DNA of 8,574 bases from NCBI GenBank assembly GCA_002327415.1, contig DCVU01000103.1, positions 1,449-10,022 of the forward strand, written 5' to 3'. Shown in pieces: positions 1 to 5,678 of this stretch. Made by a program: the position numbers and the translations under genes. Within the stretch, counting starts at the first letter, position 1; each line of letters opens with the position of its first letter. The notes under the pieces were generated by a model. The model had not been told where the DNA came from, searched no databases, and saw only the letters and a program-made list of their open reading frames with translations. This DNA is from Smithella sp. UBA2180. Lineage in GTDB: Bacteria; Desulfobacterota; Syntrophia; Syntrophales; Smithellaceae.

Positions 1-6
1 TTTCTA

Positions 7-35
7 TTGACACTCTAGAGCCCTTAACCTATAAA
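7..35 (+). promoter_or_regulatory. sigma70-like promoter of livK
   Basis: TTGACA at 7-12 is a perfect -35 box. It is followed by a 17-base spacer and TATAAA at 30-35, five of six matches to the -10 consensus. Transcription would start near 42, leaving a leader of about 30 bases before the livK start at 74, which fits the ribosome binding site at 61-66. Seen in sequence; activity is inferred. It probably drives livK, and by read-through the rest of the operon. Confidence 0.7.
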
Positions 36-60
36 CTGTGGGCAAAATATCGAAAAAAGA

Positions 61-66
61 CAGGAG
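61..66 (+). promoter_or_regulatory. livK ribosome binding site
   Basis: CAGGAG lies 7 bases before the ATG at 74. It selects that ATG over the in-frame ATG at 38, which would lie upstream of the Shine-Dalgarno site and close to the predicted transcription start. Confidence 0.75.
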
Positions 67-73
67 ATGTTCC

Positions 74-1240
74 ATGAAAAAATCGTCATTACTCATTTCT
101 CTTTTATTAATTCTCTCGCTGAGCATTTCCGGTTGCGGCGGCGATGATTCATCTAAAATCAAAATCGGCGTCATTGCCGAACTCACCGGTGATATTCCGG
201 CCGTGGGCACATCATGTAAAAACGCGGCAGAAATGGCCGTTCAGGAAGTCAACGATGCCGGCGGCATTCAGTTGGGTGAAAAAAAATATCAGGTAAAGTT
301 AATCATTGAAGACAACGCCGGGAAAGCTGAACAGTCGGCCTCATCAGCGCAGAAGTTGATTACGCAACAAAAAGTGACGGCCATTGTCGGACCAAACGCC
401 AGCCGCTACGCTCTGCCTGCTGCGGAAATCGCCGAAACAAGCAAAACCGTTTTAATAACTCCGTGGTCCACCGCACCTAAGGCCACTCTGGATTCCAAAA
501 CAAATGTCTCCAAAAAATACGTTTTCCGCGCCTGCTTTATTGATCCGTTCCAAGGAGGGGTGCTGGCAAAATTCACACTGGACAATCTAAAACTTAAAAA
601 GGCTGCTGTTCTTTATGACGTGGCATCGGAATACAACAAGGGCATCGCCGAAATTTTCAAAGATGTCTATGAGAAAAACGGCGGCAAGGTTGTCGCTTTT
701 GAAACATATACGACCAACGATAAGGATTTTTCATCTCAGCTGACTAAAATCAAAAAAGCAGCGCCGGATGTAATTTTCCTGCCTAACTATTACAGCGAAG
801 TGCCTCTGCAGATCCAGCAGTCCAAACGGCTTGGCATTACCGTGCCTTTTATCGGTTCCGATTCCTGGGGTTCCGAAGAGCTTGTGAAACTTTGCGGCAA
901 GGACTGCAACGATTATTATTTCAGCACGCATTACGCGGCCGACTCGGCCAGCGATACGACCAAGAAATTCATTGCGAACTATAAAGCAAAATATGGAACA
1001 ACGCCGGATGACGTGGCCGCCCTGACCTACGATTCGTTCGGATTGTTGTGGCAGGCACTCAAAACCGCCGGGAAAAATGATCGTCAGGCTGTACGCGACG
1101 CGTTGGCAAAGATTCCACAGTATGAAGGCGTGACCGGAAACATGCAATTTAAAGAAGGCTCCGGCGACCCGGTCAAGAGCGCCGTGATTTTAAAAATAAA
1201 GGATGGGAAATTTACATGGTTTGCCAACGCCAAACCATGA
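74..1240 (+). CDS. livK: Branched-chain amino acid ABC transporter substrate-binding lipoprotein
   Basis: Periplasmic binding protein of the Leu/Ile/Val-Phe (HAAT) importer family: it would capture branched-chain or related amino acids and hand them to LivHM. The protein has 388 residues, usual for the family. The N-terminus is a lipoprotein signal: MKK, a long Leu/Ile/Ser hydrophobic stretch, then lipobox ISGC with the lipidated cysteine at residue 21, so the protein should be membrane-anchored rather than freely soluble. From about residue 29 the sequence follows the two-lobed binding-protein fold (KIGVIAELTGD, then NDAGGI, AIVGPNASRYALPAAE, and late VAALTYDSFGLL). An in-frame ATG lies at 38, but the ATG at 74 has a proper ribosome binding site and puts the signal peptide at the N-terminus. 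It is first in the liv cluster, but an endonuclease cassette separates it from livH. The substrate is not provable: amides, urea and aromatic acids are bound by relatives. Confidence 0.93.
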   Translation: MKKSSLLISLLLILSLSISGCGGDDSSKIKIGVIAELTGDIPAVGTSCKNAAEMAVQEVNDAGGIQLGEKKYQVKLIIEDNAGKAEQSASSAQKLITQQKVTAIVGPNASRYALPAAEIAETSKTVLITPWSTAPKATLDSKTNVSKKYVFRACFIDPFQGGVLAKFTLDNLKLKKAAVLYDVASEYNKGIAEIFKDVYEKNGGKVVAFETYTTNDKDFSSQLTKIKKAAPDVIFLPNYYSEVPLQIQQSKRLGITVPFIGSDSWGSEELVKLCGKDCNDYYFSTHYAADSASDTTKKFIANYKAKYGTTPDDVAALTYDSFGLLWQALKTAGKNDRQAVRDALAKIPQYEGVTGNMQFKEGSGDPVKSAVILKIKDGKFTWFANAKP

Positions 1241-1250
1241 TCGACTTGCT

Positions 1251-1273
1251 AAATCCCCCTTAATCCCCCTTTA
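1251..1273 (-). repeat. Truncated GGGGG-type palindromic unit
   Basis: AAATCCCCCTTAATCCCCC and the following TTTA match the tail and first stem arm of the units at 1333-1365 and 1888-1920, but the second arm (AAAGGGGG) is missing. It is replaced by a sequence whose reverse complement recurs at 7313-7328. It looks like a unit broken by recombination. It begins 10 bases after the livK stop. Confidence 0.55.
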
Positions 1274-1288
1274 TAACCTAAAGGTCAC
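1273..1288 (+). repeat. 16-mer with an inverted copy at 7313-7328
   Basis: ATAACCTAAAGGTCAC here is the exact reverse complement of 7313-7328. With the preceding bases the match extends to 20 of 22. The core ACCTAAAGGT contains a perfect 4-bp inverted repeat around AA. Both copies lie in intergenic, repeat-rich DNA, next to CCCCC-type sequence here and 3' of the CCCGC palindrome there. Function unknown; probably part of a dispersed intergenic repeat. Confidence 0.6.
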
Positions 1289-1332
1289 AAGCAAAAGGAG
1301 AGAACAATTAGGAAGGGATTTAATTTTTTTAT

Positions 1333-1365
1333 CCCCCTTTCTTAAAGGGGGAGCGAGGGGGATTT
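1333..1365 (+). repeat. GGGGG-type palindromic unit, left outer end
   Basis: Hairpin CCCCCTTT (1333-1340), loop CTT, AAAGGGGG (1344-1351), then AGCGAGGGGGATTT as an asymmetric tail. The tail's GGGGGAT (1357-1363) can alternatively pair with ATCCCCC at 1331-1337, so two exclusive folds exist. The same unit occurs inverted at 1888-1920 and direct at 7191-7223. Confidence 0.8.
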
Positions 1366-1375
1366 AATTTTTCAC

Positions 1376-1409
1376 AAATCCTCCCTTACCCTCCTTTAGA
1401 AAAGGAGGG
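1376..1409 (-). repeat. GGAGG-type palindromic unit, left inner end
   Basis: The tail AAATCCTCCCTTA (1376-1388) is followed by a 9-bp hairpin: CCCTCCTTT (1389-1397), loop AGA, AAAGGAGGG (1401-1409). Its reverse complement matches 1840-1873 at 32 of 34 bases; the differences fall in the loop and tail, none in the stem. The right arm contains a perfect Shine-Dalgarno core, 22 bases ahead of the DUF559 start. Confidence 0.85.
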
Positions 1410-1431
1410 AATCATACGGAATATTTATTTT

Positions 1432-1791
1432 ATGTTGCCCTTTAACAGGAAGCTTAAACCTCTTGCTCGGAATCTAAGAAGCAACATGACCGATGCCGAG
1501 CAGCTTATCTGGTCAAAGATCAGAAGAAAACAGTTAGGCGATGTACAATTTTACAGACAGAAAAATATCGGCCATTACATAGTTGACTTTTACTGCCCAA
1601 AGGGAAAACTCATTGTAGAGTTAGATGGCGGGCAGCACTATGAAAATAAGGGAATGAAAAAAGATCAAGAAAGGGATCGCTATCTTCAGGAACTCGGATT
1701 CACTGTGATGCGTTTTTCGGATATTGATGTTCTTAACAATATTGACGGGGTACTTGAGAGAATATATGAACATTTGAAATCCTCATTATAA
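1432..1791 (+). CDS. DUF559 / Vsr-fold endonuclease-like protein
   Basis: A 119-residue protein of the DUF559 family, related in fold to the very-short-patch-repair (Vsr) endonuclease within the PD-(D/E)XK group. Visible hallmarks are AEQLIWSKIRRKQL (22-35), FYRQKNIGHYIVDFYC (40-55) and LIVELDGGQHY (60-70), then RDRYLQELGFTVMRF. D52, E63 and D65, and H69 are the likely metal-site and catalytic residues, all intact. The length is typical for a single-domain member, so it appears complete. The start is the first ATG. It has no close ribosome binding site: the only GGAGG is 22 bases upstream, inside a hairpin. The gene sits between livK and livH, flanked on both sides by palindromic repeats. It plays no evident part in amino acid uptake. 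Nuclease activity is inferred from the family; the family's biological role is not settled. Confidence 0.88.
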   Translation: MLPFNRKLKPLARNLRSNMTDAEQLIWSKIRRKQLGDVQFYRQKNIGHYIVDFYCPKGKLIVELDGGQHYENKGMKKDQERDRYLQELGFTVMRFSDIDVLNNIDGVLERIYEHLKSSL

Positions 1792-1792
1792 C

Positions 1793-1812
1793 CTCCCCCT
1801 TTTTTAAAGGAG
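1793..1812. repeat. Degenerate palindromic unit after the DUF559 gene
   Basis: Directly after the DUF559 stop, CTCCCCCTTT, a T-run and AAAGGAG form a weak hairpin (CCTTT 1798-1802 with AAAGG 1806-1810). It looks like a decayed hybrid of the two palindrome types in this region. The stem followed by no T-run makes a terminator unlikely. Confidence 0.4.
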
Positions 1813-1839
1813 AAACCAGAACAGGGATTATACTTTATC

Positions 1840-1873
1840 CCCTCCTTTTTTAAAGGAGGGTTAGGGAGGATTT
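1840..1873 (+). repeat. GGAGG-type palindromic unit, right inner end
   Basis: Hairpin CCCTCCTTT (1840-1848), loop TTT, AAAGGAGGG (1852-1860), then the tail TTAGGGAGGATTT. It is the inverted counterpart of 1376-1409, with a perfectly conserved 9-bp stem. Confidence 0.85.
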
Positions 1874-1887
1874 TACGAACGACATTA

Positions 1888-1920
1888 AAATCCCCCTTTG
1901 TCCCCCTTTTTAAAAGGGGG
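1888..1920 (-). repeat. GGGGG-type palindromic unit, right outer end
   Basis: The tail AAATCCCCCTTTGT precedes a hairpin of CCCCCTTT (1902-1909), loop TTA and AAAGGGGG (1913-1920). It is the inverted counterpart of 1333-1365; the differences are confined to loop and tail spacer. It ends 34 bases before livH, so transcripts of livHMGF that come from upstream pass through four such hairpins. Confidence 0.8.
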
Positions 1921-1954
1921 AAGTGAAATAAGGAATTAATAACTCAAACAATCT

Positions 1955-2830
1955 ATGGCCTATATATTTCAACAAGCTCTTAACGCTTTACAGCTGGGCA
2001 GCATCTACGCGCTGATCGCCCTGGGCTACACCATGGTTTACGGCATCCTGACGATGATCAATTTCGCTCACGGCGATTTGTTCATGGTCGGCGCCTTCTT
2101 CTGTTTTCTTTTGGCCGTTTATTTTCACCTGTCCTTTGTCCCGACGCTTCTTTTATCCATGCTGGGCGTGGCCTGCCTGGGCGTGATCATCGAACGGCTG
2201 GCTTACAAACCACTGCGTAACGCCCCGCGCGTCTCCGCCATCATCACTGCGCTCGGTGTCGGACTCTTTCTGGAAAATTTCACACTGGCGCTTTCGCCCT
2301 ACCCCAAACACATTCCTCAGCTTCTGGAAAACACCACTTGGGCAATCGGCGCGCTTTCCATTTCCTCACTGCAGATTCTGATTATTGTCCTTTCGCTGGT
2401 ACTAATGCTGATTCTAGACTTTGTCGTGCAAAGAACCAAAGCGGGCATGGCCATGCGCGCCATTTCCTGGGACAAGACAATAGTTCCACTAATGGGCGTG
2501 CCGGTAAATAAAATCATCTCGCTCACGTTTGCCATTGGCACGGGTCTGGGCGGTGCAGCCGGCGTGATGTATGGTCTGGCTTATCCGGTGATTGATCCTT
2601 ACATGGGCATCATGGTCGGCTGGAAAGCATTTATCTGCGCCGTGGTCGGCGGCATCGGCAATATCCGCGGCGCGATGATCGGCGGCTTTATTCTGGGCGG
2701 AGTGGAAATTCTGGTGGCCGCATTCTTGCCCTCCACCTATCGTGATGTTGTAGCCTTCACGCTGCTTCTTATCCTGTTAATTGTCAGACCGTACGGTATC
2801 CTGGGCAAGCCCCAGCCGCAAAAGGTGTAG
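1955..2830 (+). CDS. livH: Branched-chain amino acid ABC transporter permease LivH
   Basis: Inner-membrane permease, one half of the LivHM channel. 291 residues, very hydrophobic, with the roughly eight helices usual for the family. The N-terminal signature LGSIYALIALGYTMVYG followed by MINFAHGDLFMVGAF (residues 14-48) is diagnostic, as are the late VVGGIGNIRGAMIGG segment and the basic C-terminal end RPYGILGKP. The ATG at 1955 places the start where other LivH proteins begin. There is no strong Shine-Dalgarno near it; AAGGAA is about 20 bases away, which is odd next to the good sites of livG and livF and may be a consequence of the cassette inserted upstream. livM follows after 2 bases. Confidence 0.94.
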   Translation: MAYIFQQALNALQLGSIYALIALGYTMVYGILTMINFAHGDLFMVGAFFCFLLAVYFHLSFVPTLLLSMLGVACLGVIIERLAYKPLRNAPRVSAIITALGVGLFLENFTLALSPYPKHIPQLLENTTWAIGALSISSLQILIIVLSLVLMLILDFVVQRTKAGMAMRAISWDKTIVPLMGVPVNKIISLTFAIGTGLGGAAGVMYGLAYPVIDPYMGIMVGWKAFICAVVGGIGNIRGAMIGGFILGGVEILVAAFLPSTYRDVVAFTLLLILLIVRPYGILGKPQPQKV

Positions 2831-2832
2831 CC

Positions 2833-3876
2833 ATGCCCAAATCATCTGCCGCATATTACAAAATGCTTACTTTCTGGCACAAGCTCACCGACTACAAATA
2901 TTTCTGGCCGGTCTTCATGATAGCTGGACTAGCGTTTTGCATGGCCGCATCAACCTTTGAATTTCTGGATTTATATCTGCAGCTGATTTTAATTTATGTG
3001 GGTATTAACATCATCCTCACCGTCAGCCTTAATTTAATCAACGGCTACATGGGAGAATTCTCGGTCGGACATGCCGGTTTCATGGCTATCGGCGCTTACG
3101 TTGCCTCACTCTTGACGGTTCATGTATTTCCGCCGGTCGCTCAAAATTTGCTTTTCCCCCTGGCGATACTGGCCGGCGGCGTAGGTGCGGCTCTTGTTGG
3201 TTTCTTAGTGGCCATACCCTCTTTTAAAACACGCGGAGATTATCTGGCCATTGTCACATTGGCCTTCTGCATGATTGTGAAATCAGTTCTGGAAAACATC
3301 GACGCCGTCGGCGGACCGCGCGGGCTTTTGGGCATGGAAAAGCTCACTACTCTGCCGTGGGTCTTTTTCTGGACAGCGCTTTCCGTCTGGGTAATCCGCA
3401 ATCTGGTTTATTCCAATTTCGGGCGCGGCGTGTTGTCCATCCGCGAAGATGAAATCGCCAGCGACCTGATGAGTGTCAACACGCGCCAGGTGAAAATCAT
3501 CGCCTTTGTCGTTTCATCTTTTTTCGCGGGCATTGCCGGAGGATTATTTGCTCATGCATTGCAGTTTATCAACCCGCGCATGTTCGACATTCTTAAATCC
3601 ACCGATATTCTGATCATGGTATACTTAGGCGGCATCGCGTCCATTGGCGGTTCAATCATCGGCGCAATAATATACACCATCCTGTTGGAAATCCTGCGTC
3701 CGCTTGGCGTCTGGCGCATGGTGCTCATGCCGCTGATGCTGGTACTTTTGATGATTTACCGTCCTCGCGGTATCATGGGCATGAAGGAAATACGCATGTT
3801 TTTGCCGCTTCGCGACTTGGTGACGGAAAAACTTTGGCGGCGCAAGAAAAAGGAGACCACGGATGCCTCTGCTTGA
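2833..3876 (+). CDS. livM: Branched-chain amino acid ABC transporter permease LivM
   Basis: The second permease, expected to pair with LivH in the inner membrane. 347 residues. The family signature NLINGYMGEFSVGHAGFMAI spans residues 67-86 and is followed by GAYV. The cytoplasmic-loop motif SIREDEIAS and the late VYLGGIASIGGSIIGAII are also canonical. A soluble N-terminal stretch of about 25 residues precedes the first helix, and the C-terminus is charged (WRRKKKE). The start is 2 bases after the livH stop, with AAGGTG just upstream overlapping the livH end. The 3' end overlaps livG by 14 bases, indicating translational coupling. Confidence 0.94.
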   Translation: MPKSSAAYYKMLTFWHKLTDYKYFWPVFMIAGLAFCMAASTFEFLDLYLQLILIYVGINIILTVSLNLINGYMGEFSVGHAGFMAIGAYVASLLTVHVFPPVAQNLLFPLAILAGGVGAALVGFLVAIPSFKTRGDYLAIVTLAFCMIVKSVLENIDAVGGPRGLLGMEKLTTLPWVFFWTALSVWVIRNLVYSNFGRGVLSIREDEIASDLMSVNTRQVKIIAFVVSSFFAGIAGGLFAHALQFINPRMFDILKSTDILIMVYLGGIASIGGSIIGAIIYTILLEILRPLGVWRMVLMPLMLVLLMIYRPRGIMGMKEIRMFLPLRDLVTEKLWRRKKKETTDASA

Positions 3877-4633
3877 GATACAAAAACTCACGCACCGCTT
3901 CGCGGGACTTTGTGCCGTATCCGATTTCAATTTCGCAATTGAACCGCATGAGCTTGTCGGCATTATCGGTCCCAACGGCGCGGGTAAAACTACCGTTTTT
4001 AATTTAATCACCGGCGTCTATCGCGCCTCTGAGGGCAGCATCCGGCTTGGCAGACAAGAGCTGGTAGGCCTTTCACCGCACGCGATCACCAAGCGGGGCA
4101 TTGCCCGCACCTTTCAGAACATCCGGCTGTTCAAGGAACTGAGCGTTCTGGATAATGTCCGCATTGCCCATTACGGTCAGATTGCCTACACGCCCGCGGA
4201 GGCGCTGCTGCACATCGGCCGTTTCCGCGCCGAAGAAAAACGTATCACCGATCAGGCGCTCGATTTACTATCGATCTTTAAGCTTGACGAAATGGCTTCT
4301 GAAAAAGCCAAAAATTTGCCTTACGGTTTACAGCGCCGGCTCGAAATCGCCCGTGCGCTGGCCACCGAGCCCAGGCTCCTGCTTCTGGATGAACCGGCGG
4401 CCGGAATGAACCCCAACGAAATTATTCAGCTCATGGAATTTATCGCGTGGATTCGCAAAACGTTTTCGGTAACGATTATTCTGATTGAACACCAAATGCG
4501 CCTCGTGATGGGCATTTGCGAACGTCTGATGGTGCTGGATTTCGGCGCCACCATCGCGCAGGGATTGTGTTCGGAAATTCAAAACAATCCCAAGGTGCTG
4601 GAAGCTTATCTAGGTGTGGAGGTTGCTCAATGA
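3863..4633 (+). CDS. livG: Branched-chain amino acid ABC transporter ATP-binding protein LivG
   Basis: Cytoplasmic ATPase that with LivF powers import through LivHM. 256 residues, normal length. Walker A GPNGAGKTT at 36-44; Q-loop region TFQNIRLF; signature LPYGLQRRLEIARAL from residue 152, the LivG-type variant of LSGGQ with Leu156 at the position commonly occupied by Gln; Walker B LLLLDEP at 172-178; switch histidine in LIEHQM at H210. The LivG-specific AAGMNP segment follows Walker B. AAGGAG lies 7 bases before the ATG, inside the end of livM. It overlaps livF by 4 bases (ATGA). Confidence 0.94.
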   Translation: MPLLEIQKLTHRFAGLCAVSDFNFAIEPHELVGIIGPNGAGKTTVFNLITGVYRASEGSIRLGRQELVGLSPHAITKRGIARTFQNIRLFKELSVLDNVRIAHYGQIAYTPAEALLHIGRFRAEEKRITDQALDLLSIFKLDEMASEKAKNLPYGLQRRLEIARALATEPRLLLLDEPAAGMNPNEIIQLMEFIAWIRKTFSVTIILIEHQMRLVMGICERLMVLDFGATIAQGLCSEIQNNPKVLEAYLGVEVAQ

Positions 4634-5349
4634 CGTCCTCTGAAATTATTCTTGCTGTTTCTCATTTGAAAGTTTCTTACGACAGCATTCAGGCCGTTGA
4701 TGATATTTCTTTTGAAGTGGGCAAGGGAGAAATCGTCACGCTGATCGGCGCCAACGGCGCGGGAAAATCATCCATTCTGCGCGCGATCTCCGGTCTGATT
4801 CCTTACAGCGGCAGCATCACCTATGCGGAAAAAGATTTGAAAAATATTGCCGCCGATCAGATTGTCGCCGCAGGCATCGCCCAGGTTCCTGAAGGCCGGG
4901 GCATCTTCGGCAATCTGACGGTAATGGAAAATTTAAAGATCGCCACATGGCAGAATAAAGATAAAGAAAAGATTGCCAAAGATTTCGAAAATGTCTTTTC
5001 GCTTTTCCCGCGACTGAAAGAACGAAGCAAACAGCAAGGCGGTATGCTCTCCGGCGGTGAACAGCAGATGCTGGCCGTGGGCCGCGCGCTCATGACCGAC
5101 GCGCCAATGCTGCTGCTTGACGAACCATCCATGGGGCTCTCGCCGGTTCTCGTGCGCGATATTTTCAAGATCATTCAAGACATCAACCGGGCGGGAAAAA
5201 CAATTCTGCTTGTCGAACAAAACGCCAACATGTCCCTGCACATTGCGCAGCGTGGCTACGTCCTGGAAACCGGCCGCATCGTCCTTTCCGGCACAGGCAA
5301 AGAGCTGACGGGCAATCCCCGCGTCAAGGAAGCGTATCTGGGTGGTTAG
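4630..5349 (+). CDS. livF: Branched-chain amino acid ABC transporter ATP-binding protein LivF
   Basis: The second ATPase of the importer. 239 residues, normal length. Walker A GANGAGKSS at 40-48; EGRGIFGNLTV, the LivF-type Q-loop region; signature LSGGEQQML from residue 140; Walker B MLLLDEP at 160-166; LLVEQNA at the switch position, where Gln in place of His is usual for LivF; and the typical end VKEAYLGG. The start at 4630 overlaps the livG stop as ATGA and has GGAGG with a 7-base spacer; a longer reading from 4516 would add 38 residues that are only livG in another frame. The last 88 codons recur at 6910-7177. The sequence after the stop is unrelated to that after the second copy, so this gene is intact but its 3' end may be a recombined version. 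Confidence 0.94.
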   Translation: MTSSEIILAVSHLKVSYDSIQAVDDISFEVGKGEIVTLIGANGAGKSSILRAISGLIPYSGSITYAEKDLKNIAADQIVAAGIAQVPEGRGIFGNLTVMENLKIATWQNKDKEKIAKDFENVFSLFPRLKERSKQQGGMLSGGEQQMLAVGRALMTDAPMLLLDEPSMGLSPVLVRDIFKIIQDINRAGKTILLVEQNANMSLHIAQRGYVLETGRIVLSGTGKELTGNPRVKEAYLGG

Positions 5350-5397
5350 AAATTCAAGGATATCGGGAACTATTAGAATATTGTCTTCCATTTTCAT
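5350..5397 (-). pseudogene. 5' stump of a lost reverse-strand gene
   Basis: Reading leftward, AAGGAGG (complement of 5405-5411) sits 7 bases before an ATG (5395-5397) that opens MKMEDNILIVPDILEF. After 16 codons the reading frame runs into the livF stop codon and continues as antisense of livF. A textbook ribosome binding site and a plausible protein start cut off exactly at the livF end indicate a gene truncated by the recombination that joined livF to this DNA. The stump is too short to assign to a family. Confidence 0.5.
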
Positions 5398-5411
5398 CTT
5401 TTGTCCTCCTT

Positions 5412-5622
5412 ATAAAAATACACTGAAATTAATCTTCCACATCATTTCCCTTAAATTGCCGGATAAGGTCATATTATAGCCCCTGCAAAAAAAGCTGGCC
5501 AGATGTAAAAGTTAAAGATTTGTCCTACGCCATGACGATTGTGAAGGAGGGCTAATATTGGATAGCTGATTGGTATAACGCCTGCTCTTTTGATTATGAT
5601 TAAATTCTCAGTAAAAAAATAT
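5412..5622. other. Gene-free stretch in the livF insertion
   Basis: Together with its flanks, the span 5350-5678 holds no complete gene. It contains the reverse-strand stump on the left and the AAA gene control region on the right. A strong AAGGAGG at 5544-5550 precedes a TTG at 5558 that is followed by a stop after three codons, which may be a gene-start relic. I recognise no RNA gene and no terminator behind livF. Confidence 0.5.
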
Positions 5623-5657
5623 TGTGCAAATAAGAACTTTAACTTGCCATTTGCACA
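5623..5657. promoter_or_regulatory. Operator-like inverted repeat upstream of the AAA gene
   Basis: TGTGCAAAT (5623-5631) and ATTTGCACA (5649-5657) are perfect 9-base inverted copies separated by 17 bases, so the half-site centres are 26 bases apart. The right half overlaps the last base of a candidate -35 box. This suits a dimeric regulator or DNA looping. The regulator is unknown. Confidence 0.5.
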
Positions 5658-5672
5658 TCGTTCGAGTATCCT
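5644..5672 (+). promoter_or_regulatory. Candidate promoter of the AAA gene
   Basis: TTGCCA (5644-5649), five of six matches to the -35 consensus, then 17 bases, then TATCCT (5667-5672), four of six matches to the -10 consensus. Transcription would begin at about 5678-5680, that is, at the start codon itself. This agrees with the absence of a ribosome binding site before the ATG at 5679. Confidence 0.45.
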
Positions 5673-5678
5673 ATCGCT

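Larger units (their letters stand above)
1333..1920. mobile_element. Putative palindrome-bounded cassette carrying a DUF559 gene
   Basis: The block lies between livK and livH, which are normally adjacent or nearly so. Its left end (1333-1409) is a GGGGG-type palindrome followed by a GGAGG-type palindrome pointing toward it. Its right end (1840-1920) holds the same two units in mirror order and opposite orientation. The inner pair 1376-1409 / 1840-1873 matches at 32 of 34 bases as inverted repeats; the outer pair 1333-1365 / 1888-1920 matches at 27 of 33. The only gene inside is the endonuclease-like DUF559 gene. The symmetry is seen directly; mobility is inference. There is no transposase, and I could not identify a target-site duplication. 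Confidence 0.45.

Noticed and set aside
4..210. Reverse-strand open frame over the livK promoter and signal peptide
   Set aside because: No recognisable protein; it is antisense to a well-supported promoter and lipoprotein signal sequence.
731..1147. 138-codon reverse-strand open frame inside livK
   Set aside because: Composition and sequence look like an antisense shadow of a clear binding-protein gene; no family resemblance and no supporting start site.
1333..1365. Intrinsic terminator after livK
   Set aside because: The main stem is not directly followed by a T run, and the same unit recurs at several places and orientations; repeat identity explains it better. The copy at 7191-7226 is the only one with a suitable T run.
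1251..1920. CRISPR array
   Set aside because: The repeats are self-complementary, in alternating orientations, unequally spaced and separated by a protein gene; no regular spacers and no cas genes.
4516..4629. Longer livF with 38 extra N-terminal residues
   Set aside because: The extension is livG read in another frame; the ATGA overlap at 4630 with GGAGG 7 bases upstream is the proper start.
4933..5349. Whole 154-codon reverse-strand open frame ending inside livF
   Set aside because: Only its first 16 codons (5350-5397) lie outside livF and have gene-like start signals; the remainder is antisense to conserved ATPase sequence.
5544..5569. AAGGAGG followed by a TTG start
   Set aside because: The reading stops after three codons; at most a relic of a gene start.
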